Both the position numbers and the translations under genes were made by a program. A stretch of 64,000 nucleotides of DNA from the NCBI RefSeq assembly GCF_904846175.1, contig NZ_CAJGZM010000001.1, positions 558,001-622,000 on the forward strand, in the 5' to 3' direction. The stretch comes from Psychrobacter immobilis. Its GTDB lineage: Bacteria; Pseudomonadota; Gammaproteobacteria; Pseudomonadales; Moraxellaceae. A model generated the notes under the pieces. It was not told the DNA's origin. It made no database searches and worked only from the letters and a program-made list of their open reading frames with translations. Position 1 is the stretch's first letter. Each line of letters begins with the position of its first letter. Of the stretch, positions 41,831 through 52,088 are shown piece by piece.

Positions 41831-42640
41831 TTATACGACAATTAAACCAAGCTGCTGTATCGCCCAAAAGCCCAGTGCAAATATCGGTGTGGCAGATAGC
41901 AGCGAATCAATGCGGTCCAGAACCCCACCATGCCCCGGTAAAATTGTTCCAGAATCTTTAACGTCAGCACGGCGTTTGAGCATCGACTCAAACAAATCGC
42001 CCAATACGGACGCTAAAATTGTCAACGCCGACAAGGCTACAAAAGCGATTAATGGAACACCAGTCAATTGTAGTTTAAAGACACTGATGACGATGACCAC
42101 AAGCAAGCCTGTGATTAATCCGCCTGCCAGCCCTTCCATACTTTTATTGGGTGAAACATTTGGCGCCATCTTACGGCGACCGAACTTACGCCCAACAAAG
42201 TAAGCGCCACTATCGGCACACCAGACTAGTAAGAATACATACAATAGCCACCATGCTGATAGCTGCCATAAGTAAAACATGGCAGTAATGGCGGCAGTTA
42301 ATATAACCGCACCCATCAATGCCAGTTTCTTACCGTACCAGTTGGTATGAGTGGGAAATACTCGTACCCAAGACAGCGCCATAAGCCAGATGAGAAGTGA
42401 CGCCACCCACCAAAATAGCCAAGTGACTTTAAACATCAGCGATACGATGGTCAGTGCTAAAACCAAGAGTACAAATAGTGCAGGCTGCTGCCATTTCGGC
42501 ATCAGTTTGGTCCATTCGTGGGCAGCGATAATGACACCAAGCGCTAGCAGCGGTGCAAATAAAATAGGGGTTTGGCTCGCAAACATTGCAATACCAACGA
42601 TAATAACGAGAACAATTGCCGTCTTAATTCGTTGCCACAT
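41831..42640 (-). CDS. cdsA: Phosphatidate cytidylyltransferase (CDP-diglyceride synthase)
   Basis: CdsA makes CDP-diacylglycerol for phospholipid synthesis. About eight membrane helices are followed by the family signature near the C-terminus, RADVKDSGTILPGHGGVLDRIDSL, with the metal-binding Asp pair. SPNKSMEGLAGG is the second conserved block and WCADSGAYFVGRKFGRR the third. Length 269 aa. It lies between uppS and dxr, as in most gammaproteobacteria. Confidence 0.94.
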   Translation of the reverse strand: MWQRIKTAIVLVIIVGIAMFASQTPILFAPLLALGVIIAAHEWTKLMPKWQQPALFVLLVLALTIVSLMFKVTWLFWWVASLLIWLMALSWVRVFPTHTNWYGKKLALMGAVILTAAITAMFYLWQLSAWWLLYVFLLVWCADSGAYFVGRKFGRRKMAPNVSPNKSMEGLAGGLITGLLVVIVISVFKLQLTGVPLIAFVALSALTILASVLGDLFESMLKRRADVKDSGTILPGHGGVLDRIDSLLSATPIFALGFWAIQQLGLIVV

Positions 42641-42889
42641 ACTTATCGAGCCTTATATAACGAAGAATGTTTGGTCAAAATACATCATAATCATAAACTA
42701 TAACAGTGAGCCACAATCATGAATCATAAGAATGAATCACAATCAGGCATTATGCCAGTGAACCATAATAGCCCATTAGTCATGATTACCGCTCATTAAA
42801 ACAGCTTATCATTAACCAAACAAGTGTAATTCAAATTACTAGAACTTCTTAACCTATCATTTTTACAGTCTCTATTGCTTGCGCTCGTC

Positions 42890-43648
42890 TTAATGAGTTT
42901 GTTGCTCGATCACTACTTGTTCGCTGGTTTTGCCAAAGCGTCTTTGGCGCTGAGCAAATTCTGCTATCATTGCAGCCAGCTCTGCTACTTTAAAATCTGG
43001 CCACAGTGTTTGGGTAAAGAACAATTCAGCATAGGCAGATTGCCATAATAGGAAGTTCGACAGACGGTACTCACCGCCCGTACGTATCAACATATCGACC
43101 GCTGGTGCGTCGGCTAATTGGACATATTCACCGAGCATCTCTTTATTAATATCTTCCGCGCGTAAATTACCCGCTTCGACTTGCTTGGCTAACTGTTTGG
43201 CGGCATGGGCAATGTCCCACTGACCGCCATAACTAATAGCAATGACTAATGTCATAGCTTCAAAGTCAGCCGTTTTTGCCTCAGCATCTAGCATCAAAGC
43301 TTGCAAAGCTTCACTAAGCTGGCTGCGATCGCCAATAAAACGCAGGCGAATGCGATATTTGAGCATACGCGGCAATTGCTCATTAATCGTTAAGCTCAAC
43401 AAATGCATCAGCAGTGCAACCTCACTCGGTGGACGTTGCCAATTTTCACTAGAAAATGCAAAGACGGTTAGTACTTCAATACCCGTACTGACACAGCATT
43501 CGACTATAGGATCTAGTGCATTTTTGCCAGCGATATGCCCTTGACCTTGACCTAAATGATTGATTTTACCGTAACGGTTGTTGCCATCCATGATAACAGC
43601 GATATGACGAGGAAGAAGAGCGGGAGTTAAAGCATCTGGAATAGACAT
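42890..43648 (-). CDS. uppS: Undecaprenyl diphosphate synthase (cis-prenyltransferase)
   Basis: UppS builds the C55 lipid carrier used for peptidoglycan and O-antigen. The catalytic opening HIAVIMDGNNRYGK carries the metal-binding Asp (the usual DGNGRWA is varied to DGNNRYG), LTVFAFSSENWQRP is the second block, and DMLIRTGGEYRLSNFLLWQSAYAELFFT the third. Length 252 aa. The 276-bp gap from frr contains a hairpin. Confidence 0.94.
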   Translation of the reverse strand: MSIPDALTPALLPRHIAVIMDGNNRYGKINHLGQGQGHIAGKNALDPIVECCVSTGIEVLTVFAFSSENWQRPPSEVALLMHLLSLTINEQLPRMLKYRIRLRFIGDRSQLSEALQALMLDAEAKTADFEAMTLVIAISYGGQWDIAHAAKQLAKQVEAGNLRAEDINKEMLGEYVQLADAPAVDMLIRTGGEYRLSNFLLWQSAYAELFFTQTLWPDFKVAELAAMIAEFAQRQRRFGKTSEQVVIEQQTH

Positions 43649-43837
43649 AGGCTAACTTGCTTGTTATTTGGGTAAAGTGATGGTACGCGAACTAAATTTA
43701 TGCCTTGCAACAATTATTGCCTATTTGCCAAAGCAATTATTAACAGACTTAGACGTATTAAAAGACATATACGTATTAAAAAATCTTGTATATAAGGTTT
43801 ATGGCAAAATAAAAGCTTAATTTCTTATAAAGCAATA

Positions 43838-43868
43838 AACAGCCAATCACCATTTAGTATTGGCTGTT
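43838..43868. terminator. Hairpin between frr and uppS
   Basis: AACAGCCAAT (43838-43847) and ATTGGCTGTT (43859-43868) are perfect complements. On the leftward (gene) strand the T tail is modest (GTTTATT), so it may only partly separate the pyrH-frr message from uppS onward. Confidence 0.6.
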
Positions 43869-43924
43869 TTTTATAGAAAAATATGAATAGCATATCGTCT
43901 TCAATTGAAGAAGAAAGGTATCGC

Positions 43925-44479
43925 TTACACTGCCATCAAATCACTTTCTTTTTTGCTTAAGCGGCTATCGATAGTCTCAATATATTTATCAGTGATTTTT
44001 TGAATGTCATCACTGGCGCGGCGCTCATCATCTTCTGAGATTTCTTTCTCTTTCGCCAAATCCTTAATATCATTCATCATATCGCGGCGGATATTACGGA
44101 TAGAAACGCGGCTGTTTTCAGCTTCGCTACGGGCAAGCTTTTGCATATCGCGGCGTGTGTCTTCAGTCAATGCTGGCATCGGTACACGAATCACGTCAGC
44201 GGTCATCGGGTTCAAGCCCAAGTCTGCTTCACGAATTGCTTTGTCAATCGCTTGTACCATAGTACGCTCAAATGGCTGCACCAATAGCGTGCGTGAATCT
44301 TCGACGTTGACACTCGCCACTTGATTCAGTGGCGTATCTGCGCCGTAGTAGCTGACCATCACACCAGATAACATACCTGGATGGGCACGACCAGTACGTA
44401 CTTTACTAAAGGTGCTCTCAAGCGCTTCTAGCGTCTTTGCCATGCGCGCTTCGCCGTCTTTCTTAATCTCATTAATCAT
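43925..44479 (-). CDS. frr: Ribosome recycling factor
   Basis: Frr, with EF-G, splits the post-termination ribosome. The 184-residue helical protein starts [37 protein letters not shown] and contains [36 protein letters not shown], both highly conserved. AAGGAT lies upstream of the ATG. It follows pyrH by 136 bp. Confidence 0.96.
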   Translation of the reverse strand: MINEIKKDGEARMAKTLEALESTFSKVRTGRAHPGMLSGVMVSYYGADTPLNQVASVNVEDSRTLLVQPFERTMVQAIDKAIREADLGLNPMTADVIRVPMPALTEDTRRDMQKLARSEAENSRVSIRNIRRDMMNDIKDLAKEKEISEDDERRASDDIQKITDKYIETIDSRLSKKESDLMAV

Positions 44480-44615
44480 TACGTATCCTTATTTATCGCG
44501 AGCGACAAATCATTCATTGCTGTTAGGTATAAAGCTGTTAGGTATAAATCTTATTTAAATGCCGATGCTTAATACATCAGTAACTTCATATTCATATAAA
44601 TGATAAAGCCTGTGC

Positions 44616-45341
44616 TTAATGATAAACGCGCGTGCCTTCATTTTCGCCCATAATAACGTTTAATAAGGCGTTAGGCTTGGTCATATCAAATACTTGTAGC
44701 GGTACGTTGTGCTCACGGCATAAAGCGATTGCCGTTAAGTCCATAACACCAAGTTTTTGCTCGAGCACTTCATCAAAGGTTAAGCCATCATATTTTTTGG
44801 CATCAGCATGTAGGCTTGGGTCTTTATCGTAAACACCATCAACCTTGGTCGCTTTTAAAATCAAACCCGCTTCGATTTCGATACCGCGTAAGCAAGCGGC
44901 AGTATCGGTGGTAAAGAAAGGATTGCCAGTACCCGCAACAAAGATACAAACTTCGCCGTTTTTTAAATAACGGATGGCATTACGACTGCTATAGCTTTCA
45001 GTGACTTCACCGATTGGCAAGGCTGACATCAAACGGGTTTTGATGTTGCGGCGCTCAAGGGCATCACGCATGGCCAGACCATTCATCACAGTGGCTAGCA
45101 TACCCATCTGGTCACCAGTAACCCGACCGACCAAGCCTTCTTTTTGTAGCTGCGCACCGCGATATAAGTTACCACCGCCAACGACGATACCGACTTGTAC
45201 CCCAAGTCCACGCAAGTGGGCGATAGACAAGCTCATCTTATCGAGCACTTCGGTATCAATTCCCATCTCCTTGCCACCAGCTAAGGCTTCGCCAGAGAGT
45301 TTCAGCAAGATACGAGAGTAACGCGGGTTTTTGTCAGACAT
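44616..45341 (-). CDS. pyrH: Uridylate kinase
   Basis: PyrH phosphorylates UMP to UDP and is hexameric. The amino-acid-kinase fold is seen in [13 protein letters not shown] (residues 9-21), [12 protein letters not shown], and [22 protein letters not shown]. Length 241 aa. The usual tsf-rpsB pair does not lie upstream; rimO does instead. GGTGCCC precedes the start, a weak ribosome-binding site. Confidence 0.95.
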   Translation of the reverse strand: MSDKNPRYSRILLKLSGEALAGGKEMGIDTEVLDKMSLSIAHLRGLGVQVGIVVGGGNLYRGAQLQKEGLVGRVTGDQMGMLATVMNGLAMRDALERRNIKTRLMSALPIGEVTESYSSRNAIRYLKNGEVCIFVAGTGNPFFTTDTAACLRGIEIEAGLILKATKVDGVYDKDPSLHADAKKYDGLTFDEVLEQKLGVMDLTAIALCREHNVPLQVFDMTKPNALLNVIMGENEGTRVYH

Positions 45342-45485
45342 GAGGGCACCTTGTTAGCATTGAATTATAAGTAAAATGAGCGGTAAAACACAAATAGAGT
45401 TCGCCTTTGAACTGACTCGAAATGCCATAAAAGCACTACCACTGATGACAAACGTGTAAAAAGGCTAAATTGCGCTAATTGTAGC

Positions 45486-45512
45486 AAAAACTGCCCACGA
45501 TTGGGCAATTTT
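45486..45512 (-). terminator. Terminator after rimO
   Basis: On the leftward strand AATTGCCCA-ATCG-TGGGCAGTTTTTG, 24 bases past the rimO stop: a short stem with a T run. It separates rimO from pyrH. Confidence 0.8.
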
Positions 45513-45535
45513 CACGCGCCTATTGTAGTGACTGC

Positions 45536-47161
45536 TTAGCCTTTATAACTGGCAAACAAATCATACTCGCTAGCGTCATCGATCGTGACGGTTAGGAACT
45601 GTCCAACTTTGACTTGGGCAGTGATCTCATCAACGTAGACGTGACCGTCAATCTCTGGGGCATCCGCGTAGCTACGGCAAATCGCAATACCCTCTTCACT
45701 ATCAATCTCATCGACCAATACCATTAGAGTTTTACCGACTTTCTCTTGTAATTTCTGTGCTGAGATGTCCTGCTGTAACGTCATCAAACGCTCATAGCGC
45801 TCTTGCTTGACGGCTTCAGGCACATGATTTGGCAAGTCATTGGCAACCGCACCTTCAACTTCTGAATACGTAAAGGCACCGACGCGATCGAGGCGCGCCT
45901 CTACCAACCAATCAAGCAGGCATTGGAAATCTTCTTCCGTCTCACCAGGGAAACCAACCACAAAGGTTGAGCGAATAACGATATCAGGGCAGATCTCACG
46001 CCACGCTTTAATACGCGCTAAGGTATTTTCGCTATGCGCTGGGCGCTTCATTGCTTTTAGAATACTATGGCTAGCATGCTGAAATGGAATATCAAGATAA
46101 GGCAGTAGTTTTTTCTCGCCCATCAATTCAACGACTTTGTCCACGTGAGGATACGGGTATACATAATGCAGGCGTACCCAAATACCTAAATCATTTAATG
46201 CTTGGCACAAGTCATAAAACTTTGACTTGAGCGGCATACCATTCCAAAAACTGGTCTTATATTTCAAGTCCAGCCCATAAGCAGAGGTATCTTGCGAGAT
46301 AATAAGCAACTCTTTTACACCAGCGTTTTTAAGCGCCATGGCTTCATTCATCACGCTATCAATCGGACGCGAGACCAAATCTCCGCGCAAACTTGGAATA
46401 ATGCAGAAGGTACAACGATGGTTGCAGCCTTCCGATATTTTTAGATAAGCATAATGGCTTGGCGTTAATTTGATACCCGCCTCATTAATCAAATCTATTT
46501 TTGGATCGTAGTTAGCATCCTGACTGCGGTTTGGTCTAGGCACATGCTGCGCTACAGCGGTAATCACCTCGTCATAAGCATGCGCGCCGGTCACAGCTAA
46601 CACGGCTGGGTGCATGGCACGAATTTTTTCCGCTTCTTTACCCAAGCAGCCTGTGACAATCACTTTACCGTTTTTACTAATCGCTTCACCGATGGCGTCC
46701 AATGACTCTTGCACTGCAGACTCAATAAAGCCGCAAGTATTGACCACGACCAAGTCTGCGCCTTCATAATCACTGGCCACTTGATAACCGTCACGGCTAA
46801 GTTCTGTGATAATGCGCTCACTATCGACCAAGGCTTTTGGACAACCTAACGACACAAAGCCAATCTTTGGCGCTGCGTTCACTGGCGCATTCATAGTCGC
46901 TGCTGTCGCTTTAGCTGATGCCGCTGCAACCACATCGCTGCTTTGCTCAATGCTACGGTTTTGATTGTGGTTGGCTTTATGGTGATAAGGTTGAACACTG
47001 TCAGTCGAGCTTTGCGCGGGCGTTGCTGTCGGCTTAGCAGGATTAAAAATAGTGGCAGTGTCTTTCGGCATAGAAGCTGTTGGCATAGAAGCTAATGATG
47101 TAGAAGCTGGCTTTGAAGTGGCAATAGTCGTATTAAGCGACTCGGTATAAGTTTTGGGCAT
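45536..47161 (-). CDS. rimO: RimO, ribosomal protein S12 methylthiotransferase, with an N-terminal extension
   Basis: RimO adds a methylthio group to an aspartate of ribosomal protein S12 using two iron-sulfur clusters. The auxiliary cluster Cys are 107, 143 and 172 ([25 protein letters not shown]). The radical SAM triad is Cys246, Cys250 and Cys253 ([16 protein letters not shown]). The TRAM domain is at the C-terminus. The family is about 440 residues; here residues 1-96 are an additional Thr/Ala/Pro/Gln-rich segment. A Met at 90 could start a standard protein, but AAGGT lies at good spacing before the ATG at 47161, so I keep the long form. Confidence 0.92.
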   Translation of the reverse strand: MPKTYTESLNTTIATSKPASTSLASMPTASMPKDTATIFNPAKPTATPAQSSTDSVQPYHHKANHNQNRSIEQSSDVVAAASAKATAATMNAPVNAAPKIGFVSLGCPKALVDSERIITELSRDGYQVASDYEGADLVVVNTCGFIESAVQESLDAIGEAISKNGKVIVTGCLGKEAEKIRAMHPAVLAVTGAHAYDEVITAVAQHVPRPNRSQDANYDPKIDLINEAGIKLTPSHYAYLKISEGCNHRCTFCIIPSLRGDLVSRPIDSVMNEAMALKNAGVKELLIISQDTSAYGLDLKYKTSFWNGMPLKSKFYDLCQALNDLGIWVRLHYVYPYPHVDKVVELMGEKKLLPYLDIPFQHASHSILKAMKRPAHSENTLARIKAWREICPDIVIRSTFVVGFPGETEEDFQCLLDWLVEARLDRVGAFTYSEVEGAVANDLPNHVPEAVKQERYERLMTLQQDISAQKLQEKVGKTLMVLVDEIDSEEGIAICRSYADAPEIDGHVYVDEITAQVKVGQFLTVTIDDASEYDLFASYKG

Positions 47162-47295
47162 GGCTGACCTTGCTAGAGAAAAATGGCTGTGCGCATTGTA
47201 CGTTTTTTTTGCAAAAACCGCCAGTTTTGCCGCGCTATAGTGTTGATTTATGGTTAAATATTATATCGCGCATCTCTTTACTCTAGGCCGCAGTC

Positions 47296-48663
47296 ATGAC
47301 AGCTGATTTGATCACCGAAAAACCGACGCCAGATTTGATATTTATATCACAGCATTTATTTACGGCTATCTTATGGATTGACGATGAACTGTCTATCACT
47401 TGGCTAAATGCCCAAGCTGAACAATTACTGGCCATCAGTAGCGGACGCTTGCTTAATCAATCAATACTGACGCTACTTGCACCCGATGAGCTAACGTTAA
47501 AAGACAGTCTTATTAATAACAATCAAGAAGATAAAACTTACTCTTTGACTGAGCGCTTTTCTCAAGCCCAGCACTATCAACAGCCGTTTATCGATCATGA
47601 CTATCTCATACACACCCAGCTCAATGGCGGACTGACACTCTCCGTAGATTATAGCGTGACACCGGTTATTTACGAGCAGCAACCTTATTTTATTATTGAG
47701 ATGTGGGGAAAAGACCGGCAGAGTCGTATTTCAGAAGAACAGCGTCAACAGCAGCAATATAGCGTTGCCCGTCATATGCTACGTTCGGTCGCCCATGAAA
47801 TTAAAAATCCATTGGCGGGCATTCGCGGTGCGGCGCAATTATTGCAGCGGCAATTTATCAAGTTTAGTGATATGTCTGCTTTTGACAGAGAGGCTACCGC
47901 TGCTATCCTCAATAAAAATACCGATTTAAATCAGAATAACAACCTGCAAAAAAATGCAGCAAAGCTCCGTAATTATACCAATATCATTATCTCAGAGACC
48001 GACCGTTTGACCCAGTTGATTGGGCAGTTCCTTGGCTCAAGTCAGTTACCAAAATGGCAAATGCTAAATATCCATGAGCCGCTCGAGCATGTTCTAGCCT
48101 TAATAGTTAATCAATATCCAGAAGTGATGCTACAGCGTGATTATGATTTGTCATTACCTGAGTTATGCGCTGATAAAGATCAATTAATCCAAGTGTTTTT
48201 AAACCTTATTAACAATGCTTGTGAATCCATGACTGAGTTTAAGCAAACGCTGCAGCAACATGTTCCAGCCATATCTAGTAATTTACCATCAGATATTGCG
48301 CAAAGTTATCTTGACGTTGATAGCAGCTATCAACCAAAACTGCATATCCAGACGCGGATTGCCTTTCAACATACTATCGGTAGCCAACAGCATAAACAGG
48401 TCTTGCAAATCACCATCACTGACAACGGCTCAGGAATAAATGATGCGCTAATTGGTCAGATATTTTTTCCGATGGTGACCAGTCGCGCCGCCGGTACTGG
48501 GCTTGGCTTATCTATTGTGCAAGATATCATCAGCCGCCATCATGGTATGATTGACGTCAGCTCAAATTCATCACAAAGCGATAATCCCAGTTATAATTAC
48601 AACAACAGTCAGACCCGTTTTACCCTTTACCTACCTTTTCAGCAGCCAATCACTGCAATTTAA
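47296..48663 (+). CDS. glnL: NtrB, nitrogen-regulation sensor kinase
   Basis: NtrB (GlnL) phosphorylates NtrC when nitrogen is limiting and is controlled by PII. An N-terminal PAS-like domain (ILWIDDELSITWLNAQAEQLLAIS) has no membrane helices, in line with a cytosolic kinase. The phospho-acceptor His167 is in VAHEIKNPLAGIRGAAQLL, followed by FLNLINNACESM (N box), DNGSGI and GTGLGLSIVQDII. The protein (455 aa) is longer than E. coli NtrB because of Gln/Asn-rich loops. ntrC begins 42 bp downstream; glnA is not next door. Confidence 0.9.
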   Translation: MTADLITEKPTPDLIFISQHLFTAILWIDDELSITWLNAQAEQLLAISSGRLLNQSILTLLAPDELTLKDSLINNNQEDKTYSLTERFSQAQHYQQPFIDHDYLIHTQLNGGLTLSVDYSVTPVIYEQQPYFIIEMWGKDRQSRISEEQRQQQQYSVARHMLRSVAHEIKNPLAGIRGAAQLLQRQFIKFSDMSAFDREATAAILNKNTDLNQNNNLQKNAAKLRNYTNIIISETDRLTQLIGQFLGSSQLPKWQMLNIHEPLEHVLALIVNQYPEVMLQRDYDLSLPELCADKDQLIQVFLNLINNACESMTEFKQTLQQHVPAISSNLPSDIAQSYLDVDSSYQPKLHIQTRIAFQHTIGSQQHKQVLQITITDNGSGINDALIGQIFFPMVTSRAAGTGLGLSIVQDIISRHHGMIDVSSNSSQSDNPSYNYNNSQTRFTLYLPFQQPITAI

Positions 48664-48705
48664 TGCTGCCACCTACTTCTTCTCACTGCTTATTAGGCGA
48701 AACAC

Positions 48706-50538
48706 ATGAATCAGGATAATGATACTCAACACCACCTTACGAGCAATGAGCAAATCCCAATGGTCACCGTAAATAATGCGTCTGATGATAATCCTGCGAC
48801 GTTATGGCTTATCGATGATGATGCGGCGCTGCGTTTGGTATTGGCAGATACTTTTGAGGATGCCGGTCTCAACGTTATTAGCTTTACCCAAGCGCAAGCG
48901 GCGTGGACACGCCTTAATGATGTCTTGCAACAGCACGAATCAGTCAACCAATTACCAGATGTGATATTGACCGATATTCGTATGCCGATGATGGATGGTT
49001 TATCGTTTAGTGATTGGGTACATAAGCACTTTCCTAAGCTGCCAATTGTCATTATGACAGCTCACTCCGATCTTACTTCTGCTATCAGTAGCTATCAAAC
49101 TGGGGCATTTGAATATCTGCCCAAGCCCTTTGATTTAGATGACGCGGTCGCTACGATTTATAAAGCCATTAATTATCAGCCGAATAAGGAGCTAGTAAAT
49201 CAGTCAAATGAGCCTGCTACCGATATAATAATTGACACTCCATCTGAGGCCATTTCAAAAACCAATGCTTATTCAAAATACAGTAATAAGACAAAGCAAC
49301 CGATTAAACCTGTTAGCAAGATTCATACTATCAGTAAGCCTAATAAAACCACCAAAAATAACGCTGAATTTAAAAGTAATGCTAATAGCAATCCCAGCGG
49401 CATTATTGGTCAATCACAAGCGATGCAGACGGTATTTCGCGCTATTGGGCGCTTAGCACACTCACCTATTACCGTCTTGATTACAGGAGAATCAGGTACG
49501 GGTAAAGAGTTGGTTGCTAGCGCACTCCATGAGCACTCTCCGCGAGCGCAGCAACCTTTTATTGCTCTTAATATGGCAGCAATTCCACATGATTTGATTG
49601 AATCTGAGTTATTCGGTCACGAAAAAGGCGCGTTTACTGGCGCAATGACGACTAGGCAAGGTCGTTTTGAGCAAGCTGATGGCGGAACGCTATTCTTAGA
49701 TGAAATCGGTGACATGCCGTATAGCACCCAAACGCGTTTGCTGCGCGTACTGGCCAATGGCGAGTTTTTTCGTGTGGGCGGACAGCAGCCGGTCAAAGTA
49801 GATGTACGCATCATTGCCGCCACCCATCAAAACTTAGAAGAGCTCGTCAAAAAAGGCAAATTCCGTGAGGATTTATTTTATCGCCTCAATGTGATTCGTC
49901 TGCCATTACCGCCATTACGGACAAGACCTGAAGACATTCCAGCATTAGCCAACTACTTTATGCAGCGCGCCGCTAAACAGATGAATAGCACGGAGAAGCA
50001 GCTTCATCCGACAGCGCTACAGGTGATGCAATCTTTTGAGTGGCGTGGCAATGTCCGTCAACTTGAGAATGTCTGCCTTTGGTTGACCGTGATGGCAACG
50101 GGCGATACTGTCATGGTAGAGGATTTACCACCAGAGTTACTTGAAAATATGCCCTCGCCTCTACATCACAAGCAGTCCTCAATAGAAGCAACTCAAAATC
50201 AGCAACACAGTGATGGCGCGTATAGTCCCAATAAAAACCATCAAAACAAGCAAAACGTTCAAAACAATCAAGTCAGTCAAAATAACCATAACCATAACCA
50301 GAGCTGGCAGCAGGCACTTGCCACATGGGCTGAGCAGTCTCTACAAACTGGTGAAACAGATATTTTGCAAACCGCAACGCCAGAATTTGAACGTGTGTTG
50401 CTTAAGGCTGCTTTAAACCATAGTGGTGGCAAAAAGATAGCAGCCGCTAACTTACTTGGTTGGGGACGCAATACTTTGACGCGTAAATTGCAGCAATTAG
50501 GGATTACCGCATCAGAGGCGCCAAATAATTGGAATTAA
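48706..50538 (+). CDS. glnG: NtrC, nitrogen-regulation sigma-54 activator
   Basis: NtrC (GlnG) activates sigma-54 promoters. The receiver domain (WLIDDDAALRLVLADTFEDAG) has phospho-site Asp90 (ILTDIRMPMMDG). The AAA+ domain has Walker A GESGTGKE (261-268), GAFTGA (308-313, sigma-54 contact) and DEIGDMP. The Fis-type helix-turn-helix is at the end (GGKKIAAANLLGWGRNTLTRKLQQLG). It is 610 residues against about 470 in E. coli; the surplus is an N-terminal tail, a Lys/Asn/Ser linker at about 165-235 and an Asn/His/Gln-rich one at about 488-535. Confidence 0.92.
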   Translation: MNQDNDTQHHLTSNEQIPMVTVNNASDDNPATLWLIDDDAALRLVLADTFEDAGLNVISFTQAQAAWTRLNDVLQQHESVNQLPDVILTDIRMPMMDGLSFSDWVHKHFPKLPIVIMTAHSDLTSAISSYQTGAFEYLPKPFDLDDAVATIYKAINYQPNKELVNQSNEPATDIIIDTPSEAISKTNAYSKYSNKTKQPIKPVSKIHTISKPNKTTKNNAEFKSNANSNPSGIIGQSQAMQTVFRAIGRLAHSPITVLITGESGTGKELVASALHEHSPRAQQPFIALNMAAIPHDLIESELFGHEKGAFTGAMTTRQGRFEQADGGTLFLDEIGDMPYSTQTRLLRVLANGEFFRVGGQQPVKVDVRIIAATHQNLEELVKKGKFREDLFYRLNVIRLPLPPLRTRPEDIPALANYFMQRAAKQMNSTEKQLHPTALQVMQSFEWRGNVRQLENVCLWLTVMATGDTVMVEDLPPELLENMPSPLHHKQSSIEATQNQQHSDGAYSPNKNHQNKQNVQNNQVSQNNHNHNQSWQQALATWAEQSLQTGETDILQTATPEFERVLLKAALNHSGGKKIAAANLLGWGRNTLTRKLQQLGITASEAPNNWN

Positions 50539-50636
50539 AACTACAAACTGCCGAATTAAAATATTAGTAATATCAATAATTTATAGAACCCATTAAAATT
50601 AACTGCCAAATAATTAAAAATAATCACAAATAGGGC

Positions 50637-50664
50637 TTGCCAAACCATTCAAACTCTATATAAT
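50637..50664 (+). promoter_or_regulatory. Promoter of the tRNA-Leu gene
   Basis: TTGCCA, a 16-bp spacer and a perfect TATAAT, about 90 bp before the mature tRNA. Confidence 0.6.
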
Positions 50665-50752
50665 AGCCAACCACTGAGACGCACTACCGAATCAGTTAAC
50701 TATCTTGATAGCATTTGAATTTAACTGCTTTTGATGATAGAGTAACGAAAAT

Positions 50753-50837
50753 GGGGCTGTGGCGGAATTGGTAGACGCACCAGATTTAGGTTCTGGCGCC
50801 GCAAGGTGTGAGAGTTCGAGTCTCTCCAGCCCCACCA
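50753..50837 (+). tRNA. tRNA-Leu (anticodon UAG)
   Basis: An 85-nt gene with acceptor arms GGGGCTG / CAGCCCC, encoded CCA, anticodon stem CAGA / TCTG around TTTAGGT, a long variable arm as in leucine tRNAs and the GTTCGAGTC T-loop. All arms pair. It ends directly at the start of the AT-rich accessory region and is the likely integration target of that element. Confidence 0.95.
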
Positions 50838-50875
50838 TTTTTCGATAGTGATTAGATTGTCTCAAACCTATATAG

Positions 50876-50900
50876 AACCTGCCCTCAAGCAGGTTTTTTT
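50876..50900 (+). terminator. Terminator downstream of tRNA-Leu
   Basis: AACCTGC-CCTCAA-GCAGGTT followed by TTTTT. Confidence 0.9.
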
Positions 50901-51105
50901 ATGCCTAAAATTTGATGTGAGTATCTCCCGTGGGCTTAATTGTGGAATAGCATAAACTATACCCCTATCCTAAAAGCCTTGAAACGTAAGTGTTTGGAGA
51001 GTTTTTTGTAGCTCTAGCCCATATTCTTCCGTGGGCTAGAATCAGCTTTTACCTATGTTCCCTCAATTACATTATGTAAAGAGTATTTCACTAAATAACG
51101 CACCA

Positions 51106-51149
51106 AAAAAACAGCCTCATAAGTTAATAACTTATGAGGCTGTTTTTTA
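51106..51149 (-). terminator. Terminator of the orphan gene at the left border
   Basis: A long perfect stem with the core AACAGCCTCATAAGT / ACTTATGAGGCTGTT, flanked by A and T runs on either side; it works on both strands and follows the leftward gene by about 22 bp. Confidence 0.92.
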
Positions 51150-51170
51150 TTCTAGACCGAACTGTTCGAT

Positions 51171-51938
51171 CTAAGATTCAAAAAATTCTGAAGTGATAAA
51201 TTGAGCAAAGCTTATAGTAGGAAATCTTTTTAACTCAATATCATCTATATATTCTATATCTTGAATTTGTTGAGAATTGACATACTCTCTAAGCTCTGTA
51301 GCAATTCTGACTTCATCTTGTTCTAAGTCATAGCAAAGTCCATTTGATCTCAAGAAATTCAAAAAACTGATGAATGTCGTAGGCTTTTTTTTATAGTATA
51401 TTTCGTCTCTCAATGCGTAAGCTCTCACTTCTAAATTTAGCATTGACTCTTCAGATTGGTAATCTAGTTTAGCTTTTTCAATAATTTCTTCTTCGTCTTT
51501 GAGCAAAGACTCCAATCTTGAAATATCTTTATTCTTGATATTTTCAATATAATATTCAATAGCTCTTGCTAAAGTATGTATGTAGAAGCCTCTAAAATCT
51601 TTCGTAAAATTTTTCACATCTATTTTGAAGATCTCATCAGGATTGATCGAATCTGCTATAGCATGGTTAGCGAGCGCCATTGTTCTACCAAGTAGCTCTA
51701 TCACTACCTTATTGTTTAGACTATCGTAGCCAAGATTATATGAATCGGGAGAACTATAGGAACTAGAAGAATCATAGCCAACTACCAAGGACCTATACAT
51801 ATTAGCTACTGACGACGATCTATCTAATTTCAATCCTAAGACTGACTTAACAGTAGCATAGAAGCTTTCTTCATAAACACGACCTGTATCATCTAAACCT
51901 ATTACTAGCCCAACATAGTCATCTAGTAGCATATCCAT
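51171..51938 (-). CDS. Hypothetical protein next to the tRNA border
   Basis: I do not recognise this 255-residue acidic, soluble protein. It has no signal or membrane segment. A Ser/Tyr-rich patch (SSSSYSSPDSYNLGYDS) lies at about 55-71, and a long charged helix, probably coiled coil, runs at about 135-175 (NKDISRLESLLKDEEEIIEKAKLDYQSEES). A purine-rich GAGAAG precedes the ATG. It has its own terminator and is 150 bp from mobA. A cargo role such as defence or stress is possible from position only. Confidence 0.7.
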   Translation of the reverse strand: MDMLLDDYVGLVIGLDDTGRVYEESFYATVKSVLGLKLDRSSSVANMYRSLVVGYDSSSSYSSPDSYNLGYDSLNNKVVIELLGRTMALANHAIADSINPDEIFKIDVKNFTKDFRGFYIHTLARAIEYYIENIKNKDISRLESLLKDEEEIIEKAKLDYQSEESMLNLEVRAYALRDEIYYKKKPTTFISFLNFLRSNGLCYDLEQDEVRIATELREYVNSQQIQDIEYIDDIELKRFPTISFAQFITSEFFES

Positions 51939-52088
51939 ATCATCTTCTCTATAAGTAGTTATTATTTCTAATAGTTTGACTGTATAAGTTAGCTCACCAT
52001 TAAAAAATTGGACTTCTGTTTCCTTAATGATATTACCATCAGTGTGCTATAACTACATAGCAATATAATGCTCATTGGATAGAAAATA

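Larger units (their letters stand above)
50838..51170. other. Left border region of the element
   Basis: No gene here. It has the tRNA terminator, two copies of CCGTGGGCT about 100 bp apart (50928 and 51029), a 7-bp inverted repeat TAGCCCA / TGGGCTA (51015-51038), and the terminator at 51106-51149. The repeated motif could be recombinase arm sites. Confidence 0.45.
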
